64,000 nucleotides of DNA from Isoetes taiwanensis (lineage: Eukaryota; Streptophyta; Lycopodiopsida; Isoetales; Isoetaceae). Both the position numbers and the translations under genes were made by a program. Positions 44,430 through 55,303 of this stretch are shown in pieces. Numbering within the stretch: the stretch's first letter is position 1; the number at the start of each line of letters is the position of its first letter. Below the pieces are notes generated by a model, which did not search any database, was not told the DNA's origin, and worked only from the letters and a program-made list of their open reading frames with translations. Where the stretch lies: NCBI GenBank assembly GCA_021234155.1, contig JAJEKV010000048.1, positions 1,333,873-1,397,872 on the forward strand, read 5' to 3'.

Positions 44430-45075
44430 ATTGTTTTATGGTCAAAGTTGTCGGCGACTGCTAAGGTAGATATGTTAGTGTAATATCTATCAAGAAGACA
44501 AAACCTCTATCAAGCCCCCTTCATTTTTATTACTCCAAGGTAGGCATGTGAGAAGAAGGAGCATGGTACACAAATCTGTGGACCAGCTATCCCATGGAAC
44601 CTTTCTCCTCTCGACATGTTTAATTTTTGCACATATACGATCCCATGAGGGTGTTATTGAAGTCCCACTCAAAGATCAATTGCTGACATTTTGCCTCTGC
44701 GGCCATTGGCATGTCCTCCATTGTTTTCTCTTTCTTGGAGGAAGTCGAGAGGCATATACATTGATGATGCCTCTGTTCATTTCCTATTTCCATAAAAACC
44801 ACATTGCCATCTGCACGGGATGCAAGAAAGAACACATTTTTTCATTCCATTTCAAACAATGCATATACCACCTTTGGTACCATCTGCTTTGGAGCCATGT
44901 GGAGTCCCCATTTGGGGAAGATCCGATTACCCAAGTTTATTCTTCAAATGGTGGGAGTGCATTGTCACGCATGGGGATTATATTTTGCCTTGATCTCTCT
45001 GTGCTAGCAATTAGAGCCCTCTTTCTTTTCAAAGGACCCTTAATACCCCTCAAATTCCAAGAAACAATCTTCATT
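44430..45075 (-). pseudogene. LINE-A endonuclease (EEP) domain
   Basis: ATG at 45075 reads MKIVSWNLRGIKGPLKRKRA, a textbook plant LINE endonuclease start. After frame changes, MNRGIINVYASRLPPRKRKQ (about 44782-44723) and EWDFNNTL (near 44670) mark the NVYAxP and GDFN regions; the Gly of GDFN is changed. The domain nicks target DNA to start reverse transcription. Here it is broken by several frameshifts. Confidence 0.75.
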
Positions 45076-45221
45076 GGAGTTTGGCACTCCTGGTAACAGG
45101 CCCATGCTCCCTTGGAGTGTAGACCTTTTTTCTCCTCTTTGCAATTTGTGGGAGTGGGGTAACAAAGGACTGGTCGTTGGATTCTTTAGTGAGGATATTT
45201 TCTCCCTCACTGTCTTCTTCA

Positions 45222-46290
45222 TCATCCCAAAATTTTCCAGACAATCGAGATGAAAGTCTTGAATACCTCAGATTCTAAGGGTTCCCCAACTTTTTCCACT
45301 ACCAATTCTTGGCCAGAAGGGCTTATAGGTCTCCTGATCTGTTCACAACAAGTTCCCTGGCCTACTGGAGTTACAAGCCTTTGGGATTGTCTCCCCAATT
45401 CTTGGCCAGCTGGACTTATAGGTCTACTGTTGTGTTCAGAATCAGTTTCCTGGCCTTTTGGAGTTACAAGCCTTTGGTTGTGTTCAATTCCTTGGCCACT
45501 AAGGTCCAATTGAAGCTCCAATTGCGCTGGGGCCTCCTTTCCTTCTTTCTCAATGGTAGGAGTGTCCAGTATGGCAGCTTCTGTACCCAATTCTAGGCCC
45601 AAACTCCATGTATCTTTAGGGAAGAGCTCCAGAATAGGAAGTGGGGAGCCACTGGTCCAGTCTGTTTGAGATACCGAGAGGGGACCCTTGGGTGAGCTAG
45701 GCTCCCCTTTCTCCTTTATTACATAGCGACTCCTGGAGGATGAATAATCATTTTGTTACGGGTGACACTTGGTTCTCTTATCCATGGTGTTTGTAAGCCC
45801 ATGATTTCTTTGCCTTTAGATCCAGGATTATTCAAAACCTTAACTTTGGAGGAGTCTTCCATAAACTGAACTTTTTTCTTCCACTCACTCCTCAGTTTCT
45901 TCTCCATACTTTTTCCGGACTCCACCCTTGTTTTTTTTTTCCTTCTCTTCTCTAATTCTTTGTCTTCTCCTTCTCCTTTTTTCACTGCCATTTTTGTTTT
46001 GTCTTTCTATTCTTCCCCTATTTGGTGTAATCCAAATCCCCTCCTTCTGCTTTTCAAAATTCTGATCCTTAGGTAAAGTCTTGACCTCCCGTTCACCACT
46101 ACATACCTTCCCTCCATGCAGTCTAAGGCCACAAGCTGAGCACGACTGGGGAAGCCCCTGCCATGCTAGTTTCAGTGTTTTGGGATTACCAAAGTAATCC
46201 ACAAAATTAATAGCATCAGGAATTGGTTTGAGAAGATCAATCTGTGCCCATACCTTTGGAGCCTTATCCTGAGAAATTTCCCAACTTATA
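45222..46290 (-). pseudogene. LINE-A ORF1 with CCHC zinc knuckle
   Basis: Minus strand from about 46260 reads PKVWAQIDLLKPIPDAINFV, then DYFGNPKTLKLAWQGLPQSC. A perfect CX2CX4HX4C knuckle follows (CSACGLRLHGGKVC, 46142-46101). A long Lys/Arg/Glu-rich stretch comes next, and after a shift (45602-45222) an acidic tail containing tandem repeats. This is the DUF4283/zf-CCHC layout of plant LINE ORF1, an RNA-binding gag-like protein. Confidence 0.75.
45290..45500 (-). repeat. Tandem repeat within LINE-A ORF1 tail
   Basis: Two units of about 31 codons, each with QRLVTPxGQxT then RPISPxGQEL (minus strand), lie near 45500-45400 and 45400-45310. At DNA level the words CTTATAGGTCT and GGAGTTACAAGCCT recur on the plus strand. 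Confidence 0.8.
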
Positions 46291-47736
46291 ATGTTCCCTG
46301 TTTGTTAGAAGAGAGTTAGCAGGGACTGTTCATTCCAATACATGGGATTTAGTCCCCTGTAAGGGGATGGACCACGGTAGGAAGTCCATCTTAGGACGAA
46401 AAAGTTCCGAAAAAGTTTTGGGGATCAAAGAAGGGTGCCATTTACGGAAAAATTAGTGTTGTTGGCCTTGGGAAATGGTTCCCTTTGTTTGAGGGGAGGA
46501 GGATGTTTGTTTGAGTGTTTCCACATTCAATCATAAAAAAAGGAAAATCATCAATATATATAGTATTATTGTCGACCCCACATTTCCATCCTCTCTCAAT
46601 TTCCCTATTAATATCTTTTGTAACGACCCCTTCTTGGCAGATGCATCCTATAAGACCAGGACTTAAAAATTTAAGCTTATTTTCCATGGCTGCATTCTAA
46701 GTGAAAACTACCAACAAATGTCGATTCTTTCCGCACATCACCGCTCCTTCCGCACATCTTCTTGCGGTTCATACTCCATGATGCGGCTCCCGCTTTATTT
46801 CTGCCCTCACGAATTGTTCGACCGGACGGCCGCTGGTGTTCACCATATCTGTGATGGAGGTAAGAAAGTCTCTGAATGCTACAAACTCTTTCACCTTCTC
46901 TCCCTTTTCTATGGCGGCCAAGTGACTAGTGATTTCACGGATTTGTTCGTGTCCTTTTTTGCTCAAAGTACGGATCAAATCTAGCAATTCTTCAGAATTA
47001 AGATCTCGCTTTTCAATATTCCTGTCAATATTCTCCTCTGTCCCTGTTGTCCCTTTTCTTTTTGGGTCTACCCTTTTTTGCACACTTCCCGAGGATTGTC
47101 CCTATCATCCTAAGCTGTTGCCATTAGGGTTTTGAGATTAAAAAAATGACCTTCAAAACATGCCAACTAAGCCAAATGAAGTTAAATGAACTGTCCAAAC
47201 CGGAAATCCCGATTGGTTGGGTGTTAAAAGCTGATATAACCTTCTTCATTTGGATCACATTTTTTCTATATAGCTGTTGATAGAAAAGTCAAATGAGCTC
47301 TAGATTAGGTGCAATAGATAGATCTCGTTGAGATCTTTCAACCTTAGGTGCTTTACACGCTATTTTAACGCCACTTATGATTGTCAAAACTCCAAAATAT
47401 GGTTTTCTGATTTTTTACTATCTACGGGGCTAAAGATATGAAACCTACTTAAGGTTGGAAAAGATCTCAATGAGATCTATCTGGATTTTAAAACTCATTT
47501 GGTGATCACTTATGCTAGAAAATGTGATCCGGCTACTTGTTCTTGATACATTTTTCCGATTGGTAGATCCTCCTGTAATCCGGCAGTTCTTAAGAGGCCC
47601 TTTTATGATCTCAAAAACCCTAATGATATTCTAAAAATTCTATCTCGTGCCTCCCGAAACCTAATTTTTTATATTATTTTCCAGTCTTTCTTTTGTGAAT
47701 CTAACTACCACCTTCCCGACTCAAAACTTCTGGAGA
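46291..47736 (-). other. LINE-A ORF1 middle region, degenerate, with hairpin
   Basis: The minus frame 47083-46769 (104 codons, Glu/Lys-rich, helical) probably belongs to ORF1. The stretch 47285-47350 is inversely repeated at 47447-47500 (AAGATCTCAATGAGATCTAT and its partner), a foldback that may be a small insertion. Confidence 0.45.
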
Positions 47737-48081
47737 TTAACTATAAACCTTGACTACTATCTTACTGTCAATCCAAGAACAATGCGTGTGAAAGATACCG
47801 GCAGCACTAGCATTTCTGTCCCCTACAAACTCACCCAACCAAGATTCAAGAAGTGCCACCTCTGATTGAGGAACCACTGAGAAAACTGGAGTAAACAATT
47901 CTTCAGGGAAGAATCGATTATACACCAAGCTTTCCCATAGTTTAGCACTTTCTTCCTCTAGCCATCCACAAGAGAATCTCTCTCTTTGGATCAAAATCGT
48001 GAAGTACTTCATGGTTTCAGAGGCCGAGTGGTATTTGTTCTCCTTTGTGTGCTCACCGCCGCCGCCATCATTTTTTCCCAT
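47737..48081 (-). pseudogene. Probable LINE-A ORF1 N-terminal part
   Basis: An ATG at 48081 opens 114 codons with a Gly-rich start, then SETMKYFTILIQRERFSCGW and EESAKLWESLVYNRF. The order (basic start, FxxxIxxxxFSxxW, ESxxKLWExL) fits the N-terminus of plant LINE gag-like proteins and the position fits LINE-A. I recognise it only by pattern and place, not with certainty. It ends in TAA and is separated from later ORF1 pieces by noncoding sequence. Confidence 0.45.
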
Positions 48082-49460
48082 CGCCTTCCAGTTAATCGAC
48101 CAAAAATATCAAGCATGGAACTGTGTAATGAGGGCAAAAACATGGATCAGATAGTTCTTGCTGCTTCATGCCCCGCTTCATAAAGCCTCCCAATTGCTTT
48201 ATTTGCCCTCTAACGCCAGTTTGATGAAGAGAGAAAGATATTTGATTCAACATGGAGCCAGATCGATGAAGAAATGCTTAAAAATAGTTGGCTTAAGGCT
48301 TCAAATCATGCACTTCTTGTTGTCTGTGATAACTGGAGGCTGGATTAACCATATTTGACTGATAAAATAACCACAAAGAGTTCATACCTTATTGGATTCT
48401 TTGTATAAAGTCCTCGATAACTCTAGTTATCAATACCGGTGCAGTATGATAACTTCAGTACTGATGTCCATATATAAGTACGATAAGGCAATTATCAATC
48501 TTCACCTCGGCTAAGAATAAAAAATGTGTAGCTTCGGACGTACAGCGTCACCCACGCATTTTTGGTTATTAGCCTCCGCTAGACAAATAACCTTACCTAC
48601 ATATATACCTAGCAAAAACTAATAATCATCAATGGTTTATAGCATCAAGGATAGTGTAGTTACAGAAACCTTGATTACAACTTGGAATTCTGATATAGTT
48701 GCATATATTTGGACTGTTTTATAATATTATCTTTCTAGGCATGGATACTTTGCGTCAGACTAATGATCTTTCTAACTTCAAAATGCCAAGTTAACAAAGA
48801 AAGATTACTAACTCTCAGCATGCTCTAAAACTCGTAACATGTACATCAATAAACATCAATATTGATATTACAAATTATGGCGTTCGCTTGAAACATATGG
48901 CATAAATATATGTCTTTTACAAAGCGGTGTTTTTATGAGTATAGATAAATGAGAGTGATATAGTTTATGCCATTTTGGATTGGCAATAAGATTGTTGTCG
49001 ATTTTGGTGAATTATGTTTCTGAATAACCAAGTTCTTTTGTTATGAACTCTAGCTAAAAATCACGTCCAATGCAGCAAGCATGGAACTAGAGCATCTAAT
49101 ATGTCTAAGTTACCATTGACATCTTGCCAAAATGTTGTCGTCCTTGAGATTGCATTCAAGATGGAACTCAGTTTAGGACATCTTCATCTCCACCAATTTT
49201 TTTCATGCATTCGTCTTTTTAGTAATAGGTTATCTCATTTACAGGTGTCCAGATAAGTTTATAGGTCACATTTTTTGGGATCTTTTCAGAGCTTCATGAC
49301 GTGGCCTGTAGTAACATATAAATATGCCAGAAGCACACCATAGATAGCCGAGCTTGACAAACCAAGCTCTAATCTTAATCCATGGGAACCCTTGTAAACC
49401 TGTGTTTCCCGAATGTGATAAGATTGTGCACATAAGTAGGTGTTCCGTCTACTCTAGTAC
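48082..49460. other. Stretch without recognised gene
   Basis: No known family on either strand. Composition is A+T-rich with no tandem arrays. It could include introns or leader of the possible gene remnant at 49461-50381. Confidence 0.4.
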
Positions 49461-50381
49461 TTGAGCATGGGCAACTGGTCTGTATGGGCATGCAGAGCTT
49501 CAAACCCGATTGGGCGTTACTTCAGTATGTTAGATTGTATAGAAGGATCTCATCGACAACTGCCAAAATATATCATATGTTTATGCTTCTCCTTTTCAGG
49601 CCATATACCCAACTTTTTATGTAGTTTATGGCATATCGAAAGGGGTGGCCATGTTTCTACTGGAACCTATGAGGAGCCCGAGTTTGAGAATAAAAAACTA
49701 TCAAAAGAATATCAGTACTTTGTCACTGACATCGTTCTTAATAGAAGTGAGGCTAAGGTCATTCCTAAGCAGCCAGAATTGGATCTACGATCCTCCTTCC
49801 CGTTTCATCCAAGAAAGAAGAGTCGGTTACCTCACTATGAAGCTGTCAATGATGAAGAGACTGATTCATATTCACAGGAAAATTCAGATATCATTGGATA
49901 GAAATGGAAGGCAGTTTGCTCTATAAACATCAAATGAAAACATATTTTGCTTGCTATATTATGAAGAAGCTTTTTCCACGAGATGGATGTGTGCTCGACT
50001 TCTTTTCTTCTAGTCGTTCTATAGGGTTGTTTTAATGCAGGAGAAGAAGAGCATGGCTCTTAAATATGATGACAAAAGGCAAGGTTTCTTTAGAGTTTCT
50101 TTGAACTCCTTGAACAACTCACTAGGCTACCTCAAGAAAGAGAAGTCAAAGTTAGAGCGGAATCAAATTACGAGGTGGAAGAACCTTCTAGAATGGCCCC
50201 TAACATCAACATCATTCAAAGTACAGTTACACCCAATGATTTAGATGATGTGATGGATGAGTTTGAAGTGCATAACTATGCCGAGACATTGGACAAACTG
50301 AAGAGAAGTGTTAATAATCTAGAGAGAGATGTGGCTGCTACTGATCCTCAGTCTTATAAGCTGGAAGCTTTGAATGAATGA
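49461..50381 (+). CDS. Possible multi-exon gene remnant, function unknown
   Basis: A TTTTCAG acceptor at about 49600 opens an exon. One frame reads HVSTGTYEEPEFENKKLSKE, then SRLPHYEAVNDEETDS to a stop at 49901; another reads a hydrophobic AIYPTFYVVYGISKGVAMFL. After a TAATGCAG acceptor (about 50040), sequence opens that, with one frame change, gives EVKVRAESNYEVEEPSRMAP, NDLDDVMDEFEVHNYAETLD and a natural-looking C-terminus to TGA at 50381. Composition and acidic helical content look like a host protein. I do not recognise the family. It may be a gene fragment carried by a repeat. Confidence 0.35.
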
Positions 50382-50569
50382 TAGTTTATATCAATTGACG
50401 TCGCTTATTAGTGTTGTTTGTAAATTTGTGCCAGTTATGAAGATGAGATAACATGTTTAATTGTGTATTATGAGGCTATATTGTCCTTCAACTTAAGCTC
50501 AAATCGAACGCATACTAGGGACAACAACATTGACTGAAATCGAAGCATCTTAATTTACAAATACTGAAT
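50382..50569. other. Spacer
   Basis: Unassigned sequence between the gene remnant and a LINE fragment. Confidence 0.3.
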
Positions 50570-50850
50570 GACCTGGAGGCATTTTTGCTTCAGACGAACA
50601 ACAAACTCACCTTCTAAACACATGCTACAAGTTATTTGGAGCATAAGGCAAACATACCTTTTTCTTTTCTCTGAAATGGTACTTTGTAAAGGCATGTACC
50701 TCTGTGTCCTCTGCCCATGCCATCAATTGCTATTCAATAATTTCGACCAGTAGTTTTGTTAGCAACAAGCTGACCATGATTGTGCGGTAGTTGGCGGGGC
50801 AGTGAAGATCACCTACTCTAGGGATTGGAACTACTGTGCTAGTGTTTCCC
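50570..50850 (-). mobile_element. LINE-E-type reverse transcriptase fragment
   Basis: The minus strand reads RVGDLHCPANYRTIMVSLLL, then TKLLVEIIEQQL-like residues. This is the KxGDxxxPxNYRTIxV RT block and closely resembles LINE-E at about 58140-58040 (YKAGDPHSPTNHRTIMVG). Only about 280 bases remain. It abuts the LTR copy at 50851. Confidence 0.65.
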
Positions 50851-51341
50851 GAGAAAGACTGAATTTTGGAATAGGAAAAACTTAAGGGAGAATAATTTGG
50901 CCACTAGAGAAATCCATCTCTAGCAAATCACAAATTTAAGGAGAAATTGAGCTTAAGGATGGGCTTAAGCAGGATTATGGAAATTCTCAAGGAAGGAAGA
51001 TTTCTCCAAACAGTCCATTTGCAACACAATTAATCACCAAGATTTACTCTTATAGAGAATGGGCTAAGGATCAGAATATACCTAAGGAAGTTCGCAAAGC
51101 AATCAACAGGAGCAGGATTTGGTTCGTTGGAGTTGGATCATATTTGCTCACAGATTGTGAAATGGCAGAAGTCGGTAGCAATTATTCGTCCCGAAATTCC
51201 TGTAGCTGGCCCAATTATTGGTCGTGATTGTCCCGGGTTGGCTGTTATCTACAAGTGTTGGTCGGTGGTCCCTGATAATCATTCTAGTCTGCCCTTATGT
51301 AATTGGTGCAACTACTTTTTTTTTTAACAAAAAGGCCCAAC
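50851..51341 (-). mobile_element. LTR copy 2 (truncated)
   Basis: Over about 490 bases this copy is the same-orientation match of 62090-62580, including TGAATTTTGGAATAGGAAAA, ATTTCTCCAAACAGTCCAT and GGTCGTGATTGTCC. It ends at the same GGCCCAAC position as the other copy. It lacks the part of the LTR next to the primer site. It could be the 3' LTR of an element whose 5' LTR is at 61958-62580, or an unrelated solo fragment. Confidence 0.65.
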
Positions 51342-51654
51342 GAATCCCATTTAAGATTTCGATGCCTTATAATAAATAAAAGGCCTTGCCTTATTTTATA
51401 AAAAAAGTGACGAATCCCTTTCTATTCCATTGTTTCAATAACTATATTTATAAAAAGGCCGTGTCTACTTCTTTGACTTTGGTTGGGCCAAGCAATTTGT
51501 CTTTCTTTCTCATTCTCTTTCTCATATAGCCACTCCTCCGAGCACCACCATATGAATTCCTCCCCTTTCCAGGATTGATAGTCCTCGATCAAGAAATTAT
51601 ATATTAACACAATCAAGTCCATGGTTGCAACCCCGATTGAGTCCACAATCAGAA
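51342..51654. other. Spacer, no gene seen
   Basis: No polypurine tract adjoins the LTR copy and no recognised coding sequence occurs. Confidence 0.35.
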
Positions 51655-51752
51655 ATAAATAAGTCCAGCCCGTTTAGGCTAAAAATTTTCAAGTCCAGTC
51701 CTTTTAGGCCGAAAATTTTCAAGTCCAGCCCTTGAAGGCTAAAAATTTACGA
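51655..51752 (+). repeat. Three-unit 30-bp tandem repeat
   Basis: AAGTCCAGCCCGTTTAGGCT / AAGTCCAGTCCTTTTAGGCC / AAGTCCAGCCCTTGAAGGCT, each followed by AAAAATTTTC-like sequence. Confidence 0.85.
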
Positions 51753-52370
51753 AGACCAACTATTATGCTGCAGACATAATAGTTGTCTCAAAAGGTATTA
51801 ACCTAAATATCTAAATGAGCAAAAACATGAGGCAGTTCTTAATAAGAAAGTCAAGCTTTAGAAAATGGAAGGAATTGGAGACAAACACCTTAAGATCCTT
51901 TTAAAGCAACTTAAACACAAATTTCAAATTTGGCTCTTGGTTTGAAAGGAAAGTGCCAGTTAAAAGGCAATTCAATATAACCATTGGAGAACACTCTCCA
52001 ACAACAAACCAAATCTGGAAAATATTTAGAAAAAGGGCAATTTAACAAACCACTAGATTTTAACATCTAGCAACAATTCAAATTTAAAGTTTAGGCTTTA
52101 GGAATTGATCTACAAAATTATCGAATTTTTTAAAACCTGCAAACAAGGCATATGGCTTATAACATAATAGGTATTCGTTGAAGCAAGAAAAGAGGTCGAA
52201 GATGTCTTGGAACGATTCGTTCATGACACTGTAAAATTCTTTATGCTGTATCCTTGAAATTCGCAATTGAATTTCGCAGTACTGTTTCCCAATTTAATTT
52301 AGACAGTGCAAAGTGGATCTATCTCTGTCTCTGGCATGTATCTATGAACATAACTTTTTGGCATCTTCAT
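51753..52370. other. Stretch without recognised gene
   Basis: A+T-rich, possibly R-U5 and leader of an LTR element whose promoter region lies at 52375-52765, but it does not match the other LTR of that family. Confidence 0.35.
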
Positions 52371-52374
52371 GTCT

Positions 52375-52765
52375 TCTGGAAACTAAGCTCTGAGAAAAGT
52401 CGCCTCAATCGGAGCTCTGGTCGCGGAGATATGTCTAACTGAAGTTTAGCATCTATTTATAGATCTCTCCACGACTTTAGCCTTTTTTTAGTAGGCAGTT
52501 GCCTGTTATATCAACATAGCTCCTTGCCTTTAATTAGAATACATGACTTATCATATGGGATATTCATTCCAATGATAGTGCCTCGACTCCTTCCATTAAT
52601 ATCAATAGTTCTTCACATCCAAATGTTATGTTATCCTATGCCTCTTCTTGCTATACACTTAGGGATATATTAGGACTAACATTCACACACTATTTGTCAT
52701 ATTTTTGCCATATTCCAATAACCCATTTGCCGTGGACCACTCCCCCATGCTTCCTCTATATCAAC
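52375..52765 (-). mobile_element. LTR-type U3 segment, copy 1, with TATA box
   Basis: About 390 bases match 55700-56125 in the same orientation (TAGATCTCTCCACGACTTTA, CTTTAATTAGAATACATGAC, TACACTTAGGGATA). On the minus strand CTATAAATAG (52462-52453) is a canonical TATA box, so transcription would run toward lower coordinates. Beyond the shared segment the two copies diverge. They are relatives, not identical LTRs of one insertion. Confidence 0.6.
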
Positions 52766-53220
52766 CCATCCCTTCTCAAGATAGATCATCCGCGATCGTC
52801 CAAGATATGTTCCCTTTCAATCCATCCCTTCTCAAGATGGATCACTAGCGACCATTGATAACCTGGAAATTTCACAATCCTGCACAATCCAGCAATGGTT
52901 ATGGATATCCGTATACTTCCAAAGTATGTTATATCCCTTGTACTTCCAAAGTACATTATCACCTTTTGTACCTCCAAGGTACTACTTGATTGTATCATCA
53001 CCACGATACAGTACATCTCCAAGATACCGATGCAACTTTCGTCAAGCCAATTGCATTGCAATCACAATTATTAGTCTTCAAAAGTATACATCTTATGCAA
53101 TCTTGTTCAAGTCAATCGTGCTGCAGACACAATTATTAGTCTACCAAGAAGCATTCCCTATCTAGTATACCATGTTCAAGCCTACTATGTTGCAATCATA
53201 GTTGCTAGTCTATCATGGGT
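52745..53220 (+). repeat. Cluster of short degenerate tandem repeats
   Basis: ATCCCTTCTCAAGATRGATCA occurs twice (52768 and 52825). TACTTCCAAAGTA-type words occur near 52914-52985. A roughly 65-base unit with TGCAATCACAATTATTAGTC recurs three times in 53040-53215. Confidence 0.65.
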
Positions 53221-53373
53221 ATACACAACAAAAGTATCTATTCTTTATTCCAAATAAAGAAATTCAACTTACAAACTTTACCTATAAGCATGTTCCATAT
53301 GAAGCAATTTGAGATTCCAAATCCAAATTTCGTGTCCACATCCAATAGCTTATCCGTAGAGTTCTCCTTAATG

Positions 53374-54542
53374 CTTAAAGTCGTATTTAATTAAAGTGGG
53401 ACTCATTCCATTCCCATTTTTTTTCGGAACTCTGTTATTTTACACAAAAAGGAGCACCCCGACCCGAAAACTGTCCATAATTCGAATTTTTGTCTGTTAG
53501 TGTGCATCCAAGCTTTCTTCCAGTTTTCTTGGATAGCGAGTCGAGAACAAGAACAATGCAACTCAAACATAGGATTTTCATTACAGATTGAAACCAAAGT
53601 TCTAGTTGAAAAGGTTCTTAGTTGAACATTTTGGCTCTATTTTCTTAGGTGGGTAGACAAGAGATCACAAATTCCAACAAAAATTAAGCAAATTGTTTAC
53701 TTAATCACCAAAAAATACTAGTTTTGAGATACGTTATATTTATAAATGGGCTCATTACAATATATATTACAGTGGGTGAAGAGACCATAGTGGTCGTGAT
53801 GGGCCTGATGATTACACCCTCTTTACACATGAACCACCTAGTGCAAAGGGGGCGTGGAGAGCTCAAGGCCCAAGTCAAGGCAAATTTACGTGACGATAGA
53901 AATTTGTATGAGGAGTTCCTTCATGGGCCACGTGCTTGTATGTCCAACTGATGTCACCACCCTCTTCTCGGCACCTTTCTTCAATGAACTGGTCTTTTCA
54001 TTGCTCCCAAGCATGTACTATCTGGTCGAGATAAGGACTGCAAAAGACAAAATCAAGTTAGTCAAGTGATGCTACAGGCAAAAAAAATAAAATAAAACAC
54101 AGTTCTTAGGGCCATTTTTTACAAAATACGGGCACGAGGGCCTTTCTCGACTTCATGAGAGTCGAAAGGCAAACTTCGAAGGAAAAAAGTCAGAAGGCCT
54201 TTCTCGACTCATGAGTCGAAAAGGCAAGAAAAGCTTAAAACCAGCTTTAGGGGTCATAAGGCCTTTCTCGACTCGCGAGTCGAGAAAGGCAGCTCAAAGC
54301 GAAAAACGCAGTTTTTAGGGGTCAGAAGGCCTTTCCCCTCCCTCCCTACCTCCTGTCTCCCCTTCCTTCCTACTATTCTTTCTCCACCACCACTTTGTCA
54401 TATGGAAATGTTATTCTTATTTCATCAAAGAAAAATCTATTAATGATTCAATGGCAACTTTTTTTTTTTTGCATGAGTCCCATTTTCAGTCCGAGTCCCA
54501 AAATTCGAGATTTGTCCCACTTTAATTAAATACGACTTCTTA
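53374..54542. mobile_element. 1.16-kb TIR element with CTTA target duplication
   Basis: Perfect 25-bp inverted ends (53378-53402 and 54514-54538, starting AAGTCGTATTTAATTAAAGT) are flanked by CTTA on both sides (53374-53377, 54539-54542). No transposase is encoded, so this is a non-autonomous DNA element. The superfamily is unclear because 4-bp duplications are uncommon. The interior holds the hairpin array at 54140-54290 and a T-rich zone near 54460. Confidence 0.75.
54140..54290. repeat. Three tandem hairpin palindromes
   Basis: Hairpins lie at 54140-54170, 54197-54225 and 54261-54290. The last is a perfect 30-bp palindrome whose half is GCCTTTCTCGACTCG. The first two are imperfect versions. 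Units are 57-64 bases apart and share AGGGGTCAKAAGGCC-type linkers; a fourth half-unit starts at 54328. It lies in the TIR element. Confidence 0.9.
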
Positions 54543-55289
54543 ACAATAAGCACCTGCAAATAAAGTCAAGTATTAGTATAGATGACTTCCAAAGCCAAAT
54601 ATTAATATGGACAACCCCAACGTCCAACTGGCCTCTCAGATCACCACGATCTGGATCTCCGCAAGCTTAAGCAAGAATGCTGCTTTGCGATTTTCCTCCT
54701 CAGGCTAAAAGTTTATAGAAGCTCAGATGATCAAAATAGGCTTTCAGAGTTTGCATGAGGTTATGTCAGTTCGGCTATTATGATAAAACAGAGCTCAGTG
54801 GAGTTTGATAAGGAAGACATCAGGTGTTACTTGTCTCCAAGATAAGCTACTTGTTTTCCACGACAATCCAGCGGCCGTCTTTGTTGCTCCATAATCCAAA
54901 AGGATCATGGAAAAGACTTCTCAGAAGAATTCAAACTCATCCGCACAAATCGATTCTACTTGAGCAATCTCCACAAAAACACATGGCTTTTCTTTTTACT
55001 GCTGCTCTGATCTCGCTTGCAGCAACTGTCACCATGTCTCCAAGTCCACCTCAGTTCCACTAACCACTAATCATATGAATTCCCATCATGCCTGGCCCCA
55101 ACAATTTTTTGGCACAATAAGATCCAGTAGTACTTGCAGGACATGCTTGCAAAAACTCTGATGTTTTGCGGCCTTGGAGTACCCTGCCACTAGTCCTTCT
55201 GTCTTCTTTAATTCAAATCAAAAAGTAGAAAATTCAAGATCTTGTGATGCTCCCATGGCCCCATAGATCCCAGAAGAATCGCAGCCTCC
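54543..55289 (-). other. LTR-element internal leader region
   Basis: On the minus strand this follows the primer-binding site at 55301-55290. No gag or pol was recognised, so the element is non-autonomous or truncated by the TIR element next to it. Confidence 0.4.
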
Positions 55290-55301
55290 GCTCTGATACC
55301 A
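55290..55301 (-). promoter_or_regulatory. Primer-binding site (initiator tRNA-Met)
   Basis: Plus-strand GCTCTGATACCA is the exact reverse of TGGTATCAGAGC, the standard plant LTR-retrotransposon site for initiator tRNA-Met. The LTR end lies two bases away at 55304 (reads CGTATCA on the minus strand). Confidence 0.85.
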
Positions 55302-55303
55302 AT

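Larger units (their letters stand above)
44179..48081 (-). mobile_element. LINE-A, 5' half: ORF1 and endonuclease
   Basis: The minus strand carries ORF1 pieces (48081-47737, 47083-46769, 46290-45222) followed by an endonuclease from 45075. Pre-RT sequence follows (FKFNNNLLNNKAFSWMILPH, about 44350-44290). It stops where LINE-B begins and continues logically at 36369. Together the halves give about 7.3 kb, the same size class as LINE-B. The element's own 5' end and target duplication were not found; 48081 is only the first recognisable ORF1 codon. Confidence 0.7.

Noticed and set aside
44548-45096. 182-codon plus-strand frame
   Set aside because: It is antisense to the clear LINE-A endonuclease (MKIVSWNLRGIKGPLK on the minus strand).
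53375-54543. piggyBac-type TTAA duplication for the TIR element
   Set aside because: Using TTAA leaves two unmatched bases at one end, whereas CTTA flanks the perfect 25-bp ends directly.
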